This document shows positions 57,259-64,000 of a stretch of 64,000 nt of DNA, in pieces. The stretch is from Streptomyces sp. JHA26. GTDB taxonomy: Bacteria > Actinomycetota > Actinomycetes > Streptomycetales > Streptomycetaceae. Position numbers and translations under genes: made by a program. Each line of letters opens with the position of its first letter. The first letter of the stretch is position 1. Location of the stretch: contig NZ_BDJC01000019.1 of the NCBI RefSeq assembly GCF_002005565.1, forward strand, positions 1 through 64,000, read 5' to 3'. Below the pieces are notes generated by a model. The model was not told the DNA's origin, did no database searches, and was given only the letters and a program-made list of their open reading frames with translations.

Positions 57259-57930
57259 GTGACGGAATCGCGGGGCGGACGGGTGTCCGCGGAGGAGTCC
57301 GAGGCCTGGGAGGCGCTCGTCGCGACGGCCCGGCGGACGGTGTCCGACGGGCTGGTGGTCGGCACCTCCGGCAACGTCTCGGTGCGAGTCGGCGACACGG
57401 TGCTGGTCACCCCTTCGGGCGTGCCCTACGACCGTCTGGCCCCCGGCGACGTGACCGGCGTCGGCCTCGACGGCCGGCAGGTGCTCGGCACGCTGGTCCC
57501 CACCAGCGAGCTGCCCATGCACCTCGCCGTGTACCGCACCACCGACGCCCGGGCCGTCGTCCACACCCACGCCGTGCACGCGACGGCGGTCTCGCTGCTC
57601 GTCCCCGAGCTCCCGCTCGTCCACTACATGGCCGCCGCGCTCGGCGGCCCGGTCAGGGTCGCGCCCTACGCGACCTACGGCACCGGCGAACTCGCCCGCG
57701 GCATGCTGGCCGCCCTCACCGACCGCACCGGCTGCCTCCTGCGCAACCACGGCACGATCACCTACGGCGCCACCCTCGACCAGGCCTACGACCGCACCGC
57801 CCAGCTGGAGTGGATGTGCCGCCTGTGGCTGACGGCCTCCTCGGTCCCGGGCCACACCCCGTCCCTGCTCACCCGGGCCCAGCTCGACGAGGTGGCGGAA
57901 CGCCTGCACGGCTACGGCCAGCCGACCTGA
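57259..57930 (+). CDS. Class II aldolase/adducin family protein (fuculose-phosphate aldolase-like)
   Basis: The 223-residue protein starts at GTG 57259 with GGAGG eight bases upstream. It has GLVVGTSGNVSVRVGD, LVTPSGVPYDRLAPGDV, the metal ligands in VVHTHAVHATAVS and the third His in CLLRNHGTITYG. A Glu in SELPMHLAVYR fits the catalytic base. It cleaves a sugar phosphate to dihydroxyacetone phosphate and an aldehyde, or acts in methionine salvage. No kinase or isomerase is adjacent to decide. Confidence 0.9.
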   Translation: MTESRGGRVSAEESEAWEALVATARRTVSDGLVVGTSGNVSVRVGDTVLVTPSGVPYDRLAPGDVTGVGLDGRQVLGTLVPTSELPMHLAVYRTTDARAVVHTHAVHATAVSLLVPELPLVHYMAAALGGPVRVAPYATYGTGELARGMLAALTDRTGCLLRNHGTITYGATLDQAYDRTAQLEWMCRLWLTASSVPGHTPSLLTRAQLDEVAERLHGYGQPT

Positions 57931-58286
57931 CGGGACCCGGCCGGGACCCGGACCGTGGTGACGCCGAGTACCGCACGGCCGGGCGAGCCGACACGGGTGC
58001 CGACTGCCGGGTGCCCGCGCCGGCGGCGGGGCGATCCCCCACCTCCGGCCGGACTCCGCTCCGCCGAACACACGGGTGCGGATGCGGCGCGCGGTGCCCG
58101 CGGCCCGGGCGCGGGGGCGGAGGGTCCGCTGCGGGGCGGGACGGGGTGGTGGAGCCAGGGGGTTGCCGAGCGCGTTCGGGGGTACCGGCAGTCGAGCCGG
58201 CCCGTGGTCCCGGGCCCGGCCGGGCGCCGTCACTCCGTGTCGTCCGCCCGCTGGCCGCCCACGGACTCCACCGGGAGACTGGCCCC
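57931..58286. other. Gene-free 356-bp stretch
   Basis: The stretch is very GC-rich with no credible frame, RNA gene or long palindrome. It must contain the promoter of the following hydrolase. Confidence 0.5.
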
Positions 58287-59417
58287 ATGCGCACTGTCAC
58301 AGCAACGGCCGCCGCAGTCACCGCAGCCCTGGCGGCGGCCGGCGCGGCGAGCGTCGCCGCCGGCCGGCTGGCCAGCGATGCCGCGCTCAAGGCACCCTCC
58401 GGTCGGCCCCTGCCCACCGAACCCCGGCTGACCGTGCACGGAACCGCCGCCGGGCAGATCACCCTCACCCGGGACCTGGCCGCGCTGCGCCCCGGCCGCT
58501 ACGGCCTCGCGGGCGACGCGTCCCACGCGATCGTCGGCCCGGTCCTGAGCGCCGCCCAGCACGGCGCCGACACCGTCGTGCGCCGCCTGGAGGGCGTCGC
58601 GCACGGCACCTTCAGCGCCGGCGACAAGGTCTGGCTCACGCCCAACCTGCACGTCGGCACGCCCGGCACCGCCCTCGGCCTGGAGTACACCGACGTCGAC
58701 GTCCCCGGCGGACTCGGCCCGCTCCCGGCCTGGTTCGTGCCCGGCGCCCGCCCCACCTGGGTCATCGCCGTGCACGGCCTGGGCACCACCCGCGAACACG
58801 CCCTGAACCTCATGGCACCCCTGCACGACCGGCACGTCCCGGTGCTCGCCCTCGCCTACCGCGGCGACGCCGGCGCCCCGCCCTCGCCCGACGGCCTCCA
58901 CCACTTCGGCGAGACCGAGTGGCAGGACGTGGACGCCGCCGTCCACTACGCCCTCGACCACGGCGCCCGCCAGGTCGTCCTGCTCGGCTGGTCCACCGGC
59001 GCCACCATGGCTCTGCGCACCGCCGCGCGCTCCGCCGCCCGCGACCGCATCGCGGGGCTCGTCCTGGACTCCCCGGTCCTCAGCTGGGAGACCACCCTGC
59101 GCGCCCTGGCCGCCGCCCGCCACACGCCCGGCGTGCTGCTGCCGCTCGCGGTCCGCGCCGCGCAGGGCCGCGCCGGACTGCACGCCGACGGCGTCGCGGG
59201 CCAGGCCGTACGGGAGGCCCTCACCGTGCCGACCCTCGTCTTCCACGGTCCCGACGACAGGGTCGCCCCCTGGCGCCTCACCCGCCGCTTCGCCGACGCG
59301 CACCCGCGGCTGGTCTCCCTCCACACCGTCCCCGGCGCCCCGCACGGCGCCATGTGGAACGCCGATCCCGACTCCTACCTGGAGACCCTGCGCCGCTTCC
59401 TGACCCCTCTCGTGTGA
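58287..59417 (+). CDS. Alpha/beta hydrolase, probably membrane-anchored or secreted
   Basis: The 376-residue protein starts with an Ala-rich hydrophobic segment (residues 1-27) that could be a signal or anchor. The hydrolase fold follows: WVIAVHGLGTTREHAL (oxyanion His-Gly), the nucleophile Ser in VLLGWSTGATMAL (G-x-S-x-G), Asp in FHGPDDRVAP and a final His in PGAPHGAMW. It resembles the prolyl-oligopeptidase-type hydrolases of actinobacteria. The substrate is unknown. Confidence 0.87.
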   Translation: MRTVTATAAAVTAALAAAGAASVAAGRLASDAALKAPSGRPLPTEPRLTVHGTAAGQITLTRDLAALRPGRYGLAGDASHAIVGPVLSAAQHGADTVVRRLEGVAHGTFSAGDKVWLTPNLHVGTPGTALGLEYTDVDVPGGLGPLPAWFVPGARPTWVIAVHGLGTTREHALNLMAPLHDRHVPVLALAYRGDAGAPPSPDGLHHFGETEWQDVDAAVHYALDHGARQVVLLGWSTGATMALRTAARSAARDRIAGLVLDSPVLSWETTLRALAAARHTPGVLLPLAVRAAQGRAGLHADGVAGQAVREALTVPTLVFHGPDDRVAPWRLTRRFADAHPRLVSLHTVPGAPHGAMWNADPDSYLETLRRFLTPLV

Positions 59418-59597
59418 GCCCGGCGGGCCCTCGTCCCGCCCTGCGCCGCACAGGTTCCGTTCAGGTTCCGTTCAAAGCCGTACCGGTGGCCGGTTCTGTC
59501 GCCCGAGCCGCCCACCGGAGGCCCGCGCCGGCCCTCCCCGTCGCCGCTCCCGGCATTCCGTTTGGGTTTTCGGACCGTCAACCGCAAGACTGCACCC

Positions 59598-61016
59598 GTG
59601 ACGTCCCGTATCCCGCGCGACTCCAGGCTTCGACTCGTCCGTCCGCGACCCCTGGCCGCCGCCCCCAGAGCGATGAACCAGCGCCGCCCGCACCGCGCCG
59701 CACCGCGCCCACCGGAGGGCACACCGGCCCGGTCGGAACTGGCCCGAATGGCACGCTCCGGCCTGGCCGACGCCGCCCGCATCGCCCGCTGGGCCGACGC
59801 CGCCCTCGGCCCCGGCCGCGGCAGCGCGACCGCCGACGGCAAGGCCACCCTGTCCGACGCGACCGCCGAACACGCGGCCCGCGAGCTGGGCCTGACCGTC
59901 GCCCAGGTCCGTGCCGACTGGGACACCGCCCGCCTCGCCGGACTGATCGAGGTCCACGGCGACACCGCCCGCCCCGGCTGGCGCCTGCGCGCCTGGAACC
60001 GCGACGACGGCGCCGTACTGCGCGGCTGGGTCGCCCTCTTCGACGCCTGGTCGCTCGCCCACCCCGAGCCGGACGGCCACGAGCCCGCCGCCGTCGCCGA
60101 GGTCGTCTCCGCGATGCCCCAGGTGCTCTCCTTCCTCCAGCTGTCCGCCGGGCCCGTCCCCGTGGCACAGCTCCTGGACCTGCTGGAGCAGCGCGTCACC
60201 GAACTGCGCACCGAACGCTGCGAGGTCCCCTACGGCCCCCGGCTCGAACCGGGAACCCCCGAGACCCCGCAGCCCCAGCAGGCCGCCGACGGCACCCCGC
60301 TCGCCCCCCTTCTCGACTGGGCCCTGCACGCCCTGGCCTCCGTCGGTGCCCTCACCTGCGGCGACGGCCACGCCACCCTCACCCCGCTGGGCAGCTGGGC
60401 GGTCTGGGTCAAGCTGGAGCAGATCTGCGTGGCCGCGCAGAGCCCCGCCGGGAACATCGAGCAGTCGGCCGAGGCCATGCTCCGCGGCTGCGGCCGGCTC
60501 CGCCCGAACGCGGCCCGCGCCGAGTACCGCGCCTGGCTCGCCGCCCGCCCCGTCGGCAGTGCCGTCACCGAGCTGCTCGCCGCCGCCCGCGGCGAGGACG
60601 CCCTGCTGCGCGGCCTCGCCTTCGAGGCGCTGCGCGTGGTCGGCGCCCCCGCCGAGCCCGAGGTCCGCGCCGTGCTCGACGAGCCCACGCTGCGCCCGTA
60701 CGCCCTGCTGTGGCTGGCCGAGCACGACGGCGCCGACCCCGAGGACGCCCACGAGGTCCTCACCCGCCAGGAGGCCACCTGGCTGTGGGTCGACACCGCG
60801 GCCGCCGTCGCCGACCACGGCGAGGCCCCCCTGCTGGTCCGGCACCTGGAGTCCGCCGTGCAGCCCACCGTCCCGGCCCTCCTCGACGAGGTCCGCGCCG
60901 TCGGGCACCCGCGCACCGTGCAGGTCCTGGTCGCCCTCGCCGCCGCCCACCCCGACCCGGCCCTGGCGAAGGCCGTGCGCCGGGCGGCGTTCCAGGTGCA
61001 CACGGGGGGCGACTGA
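59598..61016 (+). CDS. Uncharacterised HEAT/HTH-like actinobacterial protein
   Basis: About 472 residues from GTG 59598; ATG 59673 is an alternative. The N-terminus is basic and Pro/Arg-rich. Residues about 75-140 look like a winged-helix segment (HAARELGLTVAQVRADWDTARLAGLIEVHGDTARPGWRLR). The C-terminal 150 residues repeat an Ala/Leu-rich helical pattern like HEAT repeats (LLRGLAFEALRVVGAPAEPEVRAVLDEP, HPRTVQVLVALAAAHPDPALAKAVRRAA). I know the type only as a conserved hypothetical. DNA-binding or scaffold roles are guesses. Confidence 0.7.
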   Translation: MTSRIPRDSRLRLVRPRPLAAAPRAMNQRRPHRAAPRPPEGTPARSELARMARSGLADAARIARWADAALGPGRGSATADGKATLSDATAEHAARELGLTVAQVRADWDTARLAGLIEVHGDTARPGWRLRAWNRDDGAVLRGWVALFDAWSLAHPEPDGHEPAAVAEVVSAMPQVLSFLQLSAGPVPVAQLLDLLEQRVTELRTERCEVPYGPRLEPGTPETPQPQQAADGTPLAPLLDWALHALASVGALTCGDGHATLTPLGSWAVWVKLEQICVAAQSPAGNIEQSAEAMLRGCGRLRPNAARAEYRAWLAARPVGSAVTELLAAARGEDALLRGLAFEALRVVGAPAEPEVRAVLDEPTLRPYALLWLAEHDGADPEDAHEVLTRQEATWLWVDTAAAVADHGEAPLLVRHLESAVQPTVPALLDEVRAVGHPRTVQVLVALAAAHPDPALAKAVRRAAFQVHTGGD

Positions 61017-61332
61017 CGGGACGTCCCGCCGGGCGGGCGCCTGTCGGGGGCACCGGGACACCAGGGCCTCCGCGCCGCGCTCTGTCGGTGGTGTACGCCG
61101 ACGTCGTCCCCTACCGGCGTACACCCCGCCGTGCCGACGTTCCCCGCCGCCCCGTCGAAGCGGCTGCCCGGACCCTCGGGACCGGGCACGACCGCACCGT
61201 CGCCCCGGAGCCGCCCCGGCAGCCGCCGTCCGCGCCCGTGACCAGCGCATCCGAGCAGGAGAGCCCCGGGCGGGCGGCCGCGCGGACCCGCGCCCGGGAA
61301 AAGTGGTTGCACGGCCCCGTTAGACTGGCCCC
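61017..61332 (+). promoter_or_regulatory. Gap before the ABC-F gene, with an 11-bp inverted repeat
   Basis: The 316-bp gap has no gene. GGTGTACGCCG (61090-61100) and CGGCGTACACC (61115-61125) are perfect inverted arms around 14 bases. They could be a terminator for the preceding gene or an operator. A TAGACT at 61321-61326 is a good -10 box that would place the start of transcription at the ATG of the seven-codon ORF at 61333. Confidence 0.6.
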
Positions 61333-61356
61333 ATGGCCATTCTCCTCGCGCATTAG
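61333..61356 (+). CDS. Seven-codon leader ORF (MAILLAH) before the ABC-F gene
   Basis: ATG at 61333 to TAG at 61354-61356 encodes Met-Ala-Ile-Leu-Leu-Ala-His. The ATG lies seven bases after the TAGACT -10 box, so the mRNA may be leaderless. Short leader ORFs before ABC-F genes are known to control them through ribosome stalling. Between this stop and the ABC-F GTG, GGCGGG (61358-61363) can pair with either of two later C-rich runs, which would allow alternative folds. Confidence 0.5.
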   Translation: MAILLAH

Positions 61357-61414
61357 ACGGCGGGAAACGTCCTCAGCCGCCCATCCCGTCAACCACCCGC
61401 CCTGGAGTCTGTCC

Positions 61415-63013
61415 GTGATCTCCGCCTCCGGCATCGAGCTGCGCGCCGGTGCCCGCGTGCTCATCGAAAACGCCACCTTCCGCGTCGCCAAGGGCGACCG
61501 CATCGGCCTGGTCGGCCGCAACGGCGCAGGGAAGACCACCCTCACCAAGGTCCTCGCCGGCGAGGGCATCCCCGCCGCCGGCACCGTCACCCGCTCCGGC
61601 GAGGTCGGCTACCTCCCGCAGGACCCGCGCACCGGCGACCTCGACGTGCTGGCCCGCGACCGCATCCTGTCCGCCCGCGGCCTGGACACCCTGATCCGCA
61701 AGATGCGCGAGAACGAGCAGCGCATCGCCAACGGCCAGGGCGCCACCCGCGAGAAGGCCCTCAGGCAGTACGAGCGCCAGGAGACGGAGTTCCTCACCAA
61801 GGGCGGGTACGCCGCCGAGGCCGAGGCCGCCACCATCGCCGCCGCGCTCAACCTGCCCGACCGCGTGCTCGGCCAGCCCCTGCACACGCTCTCCGGCGGT
61901 CAGCGCCGCCGCGTCGAACTGGCCCGCATCCTGTTCTCGGACGCGGACACGCTGCTGCTCGACGAGCCGACGAACCACCTCGACGCCGACTCGATCGTCT
62001 GGCTGCGGGACTACCTGAAGACCTACCGCGGTGGCTTCATCGTCATCTCCCACGACGTCGACCTGGTCGACACGGTCGTCAACAAGGTGTTCTACCTGGA
62101 CGCCAACCGCTCCCAGATCGACGTCTACAACATGGGCTGGAAGCTCTACCAGCAGCAGCGCGAGGCCGACGAGAAGCGCCGCAAGCGCGAACGCGCCAAC
62201 GCCGAGAAGAAGGCCGCCGCCCTGCACTCGCAGGCCGACAAGATGCGCGCCAAGGCCACCAAGACGGTCGCCGCGCAGAACATGGCCCGCCGCGCGGACA
62301 AGCTGCTGTCCGGCCTGGACGCGGTCCGCAAGTCCGACAAGGTCGCCAAGCTCCGCTTCCCCGAGCCCGCACCCTGCGGCAAGACCCCGCTGATGGCGGA
62401 GGGCCTGTCCAAGTCGTACGGCTCGCTGGAGATCTTCACCGACGTCGACCTGGCCATCGACAAGGGCTCCCGCGTCGTCATCCTCGGTCTCAACGGCGCC
62501 GGCAAGACCACCCTGCTGCGCCTGCTCGGCGGCGCCGAGAAGCCCGACACGGGCAAGGTCATCGAGGGCCACGGCCTCAAGCTCGGCTACTACGCCCAGG
62601 AGCACGAGACCCTCGACCCCGACCGCACCGTCCTGGAGAACATGCGCTCCGCCGCACCCGACATGGACCTCGTCGAGGTCCGCAAGGTGCTCGGCTCGTT
62701 CCTGTTCTCCGGTGACGACGTCGACAAGCCGGCCGGGGTCCTCTCCGGCGGTGAGAAGACCCGCCTGGCGCTCGCCACCCTCGTGGTCTCCTCGGCGAAC
62801 GTGCTGCTGCTCGACGAACCGACGAACAACCTCGACCCGGCCAGCCGCGAGGAGATCCTCGGCGCGCTGCGCACCTACAAGGGCGCGGTCGTGCTCGTCA
62901 CCCACGACGAGGGCGCCGTCGAGGCGCTCCAGCCGGAGCGGATCATCCTGCTCCCGGACGGCGTCGAGGACCTGTGGGGCGCCGACTACGCGGATCTCGT
63001 CGCCCTCGCTTGA
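61415..63013 (+). CDS. ABC-F family ATPase
   Basis: This 532-residue soluble ABC protein has two nucleotide-binding domains and no membrane segment. NBD1 has GRNGAGKTTLTK, LSGGQRRRVELARIL and LLLDEPTNHLD. The linker is highly basic (residues about 245-300: QQQREADEKRRKRERANAEKKAAALHSQADKMRAKA), consistent with the P-site tRNA-interaction motif. NBD2 has GLNGAGKTTLLR, LSGGEKTRLAL and LLLDEPTNNLD. ABC-F proteins act on the ribosome, either as translation factors or by dislodging antibiotics. GTG 61415 has GGAG eight bases upstream. Confidence 0.94.
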   Translation: MISASGIELRAGARVLIENATFRVAKGDRIGLVGRNGAGKTTLTKVLAGEGIPAAGTVTRSGEVGYLPQDPRTGDLDVLARDRILSARGLDTLIRKMRENEQRIANGQGATREKALRQYERQETEFLTKGGYAAEAEAATIAAALNLPDRVLGQPLHTLSGGQRRRVELARILFSDADTLLLDEPTNHLDADSIVWLRDYLKTYRGGFIVISHDVDLVDTVVNKVFYLDANRSQIDVYNMGWKLYQQQREADEKRRKRERANAEKKAAALHSQADKMRAKATKTVAAQNMARRADKLLSGLDAVRKSDKVAKLRFPEPAPCGKTPLMAEGLSKSYGSLEIFTDVDLAIDKGSRVVILGLNGAGKTTLLRLLGGAEKPDTGKVIEGHGLKLGYYAQEHETLDPDRTVLENMRSAAPDMDLVEVRKVLGSFLFSGDDVDKPAGVLSGGEKTRLALATLVVSSANVLLLDEPTNNLDPASREEILGALRTYKGAVVLVTHDEGAVEALQPERIILLPDGVEDLWGADYADLVALA

Positions 63014-63079
63014 TCGAATGGATGATCCACCGGGTATGGATCATTCGGCCGATCCGTGATCCACCATCTGTGTGAGATC
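63012..63079. promoter_or_regulatory. Cluster of six GATC sites upstream of gbn
   Basis: GATC occurs at 63012, 63024, 63039, 63051, 63058 and 63076, six times in 68 bp, in very GC-rich DNA where about one per several hundred bp would be expected. The first overlaps the ABC-F stop codon. Gbn, encoded just downstream, is recalled to recognise a GATC core, so this is a candidate self-regulation site. Confidence 0.7.
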
Positions 63080-63113
63080 TCCTCATCACGAGGTGCGTCC
63101 TACATCGATTTCG

Positions 63114-63146
63114 CGGCCGGGGCCTCCATCGTGGAGGCCCCGGCCG
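63114..63146. terminator. Hairpin between the ABC-F gene and gbn
   Basis: CGGCCGGGGCCTCCA pairs perfectly with TGGAGGCCCCGGCCG around TCG. It is about 100 bp after the ABC-F stop and downstream of the GATC cluster, so it may end ABC-F transcripts or attenuate those starting in the cluster. Between here and 63347 no gene is convincing. Confidence 0.85.
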
Positions 63147-63347
63147 TGTCGGCTTCTGACCTGCGGCTTCACCGGAGAACCTGTTCGGCCGCAGGCGCCC
63201 GAACCTCTGGAATCTCGCATTCCGCATGTGGGGACGCACTCCTGTCGTCACCACCTTGTCTCATCGACCTTGCCGAATGGGTGGCCATGAGGCCCATGAG
63301 GGGTGATCATGAGGAGACCAGAGCGCACTTCCCATGAGGAGGCACGG

Positions 63348-63569
63348 GTGGCCGAGACTCTGAAGAAGGGCAGCCGGGTGACCGGCGCCGCGCGCGACAA
63401 GCTCGCGGCAGACCTGAAGAAGAAGTACGACGCCGGTGCGAGCATCCGGGCGTTGGCCGAGGAAACCGGCCGCTCGTATGGCTTCGTGCACCGCATGCTC
63501 AGCGAGTCGGGTGTCACGCTCCGAGGGCGTGGCGGGGCGACCCGGGGCAAGAAGGCCGCATCGGCCTGA
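63348..63569 (+). CDS. gbn: GATC-binding nucleoid-associated protein
   Basis: The 73-residue basic protein starts at GTG 63348 with AGGAGG six bases upstream. It has a helix-turn-helix (SIRALAEETGRSYGFVHRMLSESGV) between a Lys-rich N-terminus (LKKGSRVTGAARDKLAADLKKKYDAG) and a basic Gly/Arg/Lys tail. Length, sequence and position fit Gbn (SCO1839) of Streptomyces coelicolor, a small actinobacterial nucleoid protein that binds GATC-cored sites, as I recall it. It would help organise the chromosome during development. Confidence 0.88.
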   Translation: MAETLKKGSRVTGAARDKLAADLKKKYDAGASIRALAEETGRSYGFVHRMLSESGVTLRGRGGATRGKKAASA

Positions 63570-63575
63570 TCCACC

Positions 63576-63611
63576 CCGGGTGGCCCCTCGGCTCCGATGG
63601 TGGCCACCCGG
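63576..63611. terminator. Hairpin downstream of gbn
   Basis: CCGGGTGGCC and GGCCACCCGG form a perfect 10-bp stem around 16 bases, beginning seven bases after the gbn stop. Confidence 0.75.
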
Positions 63612-63722
63612 TCGGTCGTCCGGCCGGCCGGGTGGTTACTGTGCAGTCACTCAGCCCTGTCGTGGTACGGCGTGCAGCCGGCGCACGGCAGTGACGACGA
63701 CCGCACCCTTCGGAGGCGCCCC

Positions 63723-64000
63723 ATGGCTTCGCCCGCCCACGACCCCGGTCCCGCACTCGACAAGGACGGCGTGCGGCTCACCGTCGACGACGCGATCGCC
63801 ACGGTGACGCTGACCAACCCCGCCAAGCGCAACGCGCAGAGCCCCGCTCTGTGGCGCGCGCTCACCGAGGCCGGCCGGCTGCTGCCGGGCTCCGTCCGGG
63901 TCGTCGTGCTGCGTGCCGAGGGCAAGTCGTTCTCGGCCGGGCTCGACCGGCAGGCGTTCACGCCCGAGGGCTTCGACGGCGAACCGTCGTTCCTCGACCT
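63723..64000 (+). CDS. Enoyl-CoA hydratase/isomerase family protein, 3' end missing
   Basis: The first 92 codons of a crotonase-fold enzyme are present. They include VRLTVDDAIATVTLTNPAKRNAQSPALWRAL and the oxyanion segment VVVLRAEGKSFSAGLDRQAF. The frame is open to the window edge. It hydrates or isomerises an acyl-CoA; the catalytic Glu region lies beyond the end. Confidence 0.9.
   Translation, partial: MASPAHDPGPALDKDGVRLTVDDAIATVTLTNPAKRNAQSPALWRALTEAGRLLPGSVRVVVLRAEGKSFSAGLDRQAFTPEGFDGEPSFLD

Noticed and set aside
57931..58286. Possible tRNA in the gap before the hydrolase
   Set aside because: No cloverleaf, TTCGANNC T-arm or anticodon arm could be found on either strand.
58076..61414. 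Plus-strand frame of 1645 codons fused upstream of ABC-F
   Set aside because: Its first 1100 codons are Arg/Pro shadow sequence. The true ABC-F start is GTG 61415 with a ribosome-binding site.

Overview
The window is high-GC actinobacterial DNA. Codon use, abundant GTG starts, ATGA and GTGA gene overlaps, Tat and Sec exoenzymes, and a SigE-type ECF sigma factor all point to Streptomyces. From memory, without a database search, the gene order resembles the SCO1838 to SCO1880 neighbourhood of Streptomyces coelicolor read in reverse: gbn, an ABC-F gene, pitH2, the cobalamin genes, an LAETG protein, ectABCD, then PBP, sigma and pectinase genes.

Left third (about 1 to 17.5 kb): plant-polysaccharide utilisation. 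After an MFS exporter and a mycothiol-type DinB protein comes an operon of a GntR regulator, a DapA-family aldolase/dehydratase and an IlvD/Edd sugar-acid dehydratase. It is followed by two ABC sugar permeases, a Gfo/Idh/MocA oxidoreductase, a DUF6807 protein, a GH43 glycosidase and the solute-binding lipoprotein. The permease block and the binding-protein gene are each preceded by an AAGCGCTT-cored palindrome of LacI type. A secreted pectinase set follows: CE12 rhamnogalacturonan acetylesterase, PL1 pectate lyase, CE8 pectinesterase and, convergent, PL3 pectate lyase. An alpha-ketoglutarate semialdehyde dehydrogenase, divergent from an IclR regulator at 24.2 kb, could finish a non-phosphorylative route from sugar acids to 2-oxoglutarate.

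Middle (17.5 to 37 kb): an ECF sigma factor with a one-TM partner, a class B penicillin-binding protein, a NarL-type two-component system with a small coupled membrane protein, assorted enzymes, the osmolyte operon ectABCD with a 326-bp AT-rich promoter region, and a sortase-anchored LAETG protein. The 3' end of ectD is followed by a tandem 84-bp duplication that carries its own hairpin.

Cobalamin block (37 to 55.4 kb): two minus-strand runs. cobD-cobQ-cobN-chlID-cobO-cobB-cobI lies behind a cobalamin riboswitch. cobM-cobL-cobJ/cbiG-cobH-cbiX-cobC lies beyond an oppositely oriented ZIP metal permease. Every junction inside each run overlaps, so translation is coupled throughout.

Right end (55.4 to 64 kb): a small membrane protein and a PiT phosphate transporter behind a PHO box, a class II aldolase, an alpha/beta hydrolase, a HEAT/HTH-like protein, an ABC-F ATPase preceded by a seven-codon leader ORF, the nucleoid protein Gbn with a dense GATC cluster upstream, and the start of an enoyl-CoA hydratase. 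I saw no rRNA, tRNA, CRISPR array, insertion sequence or phage.
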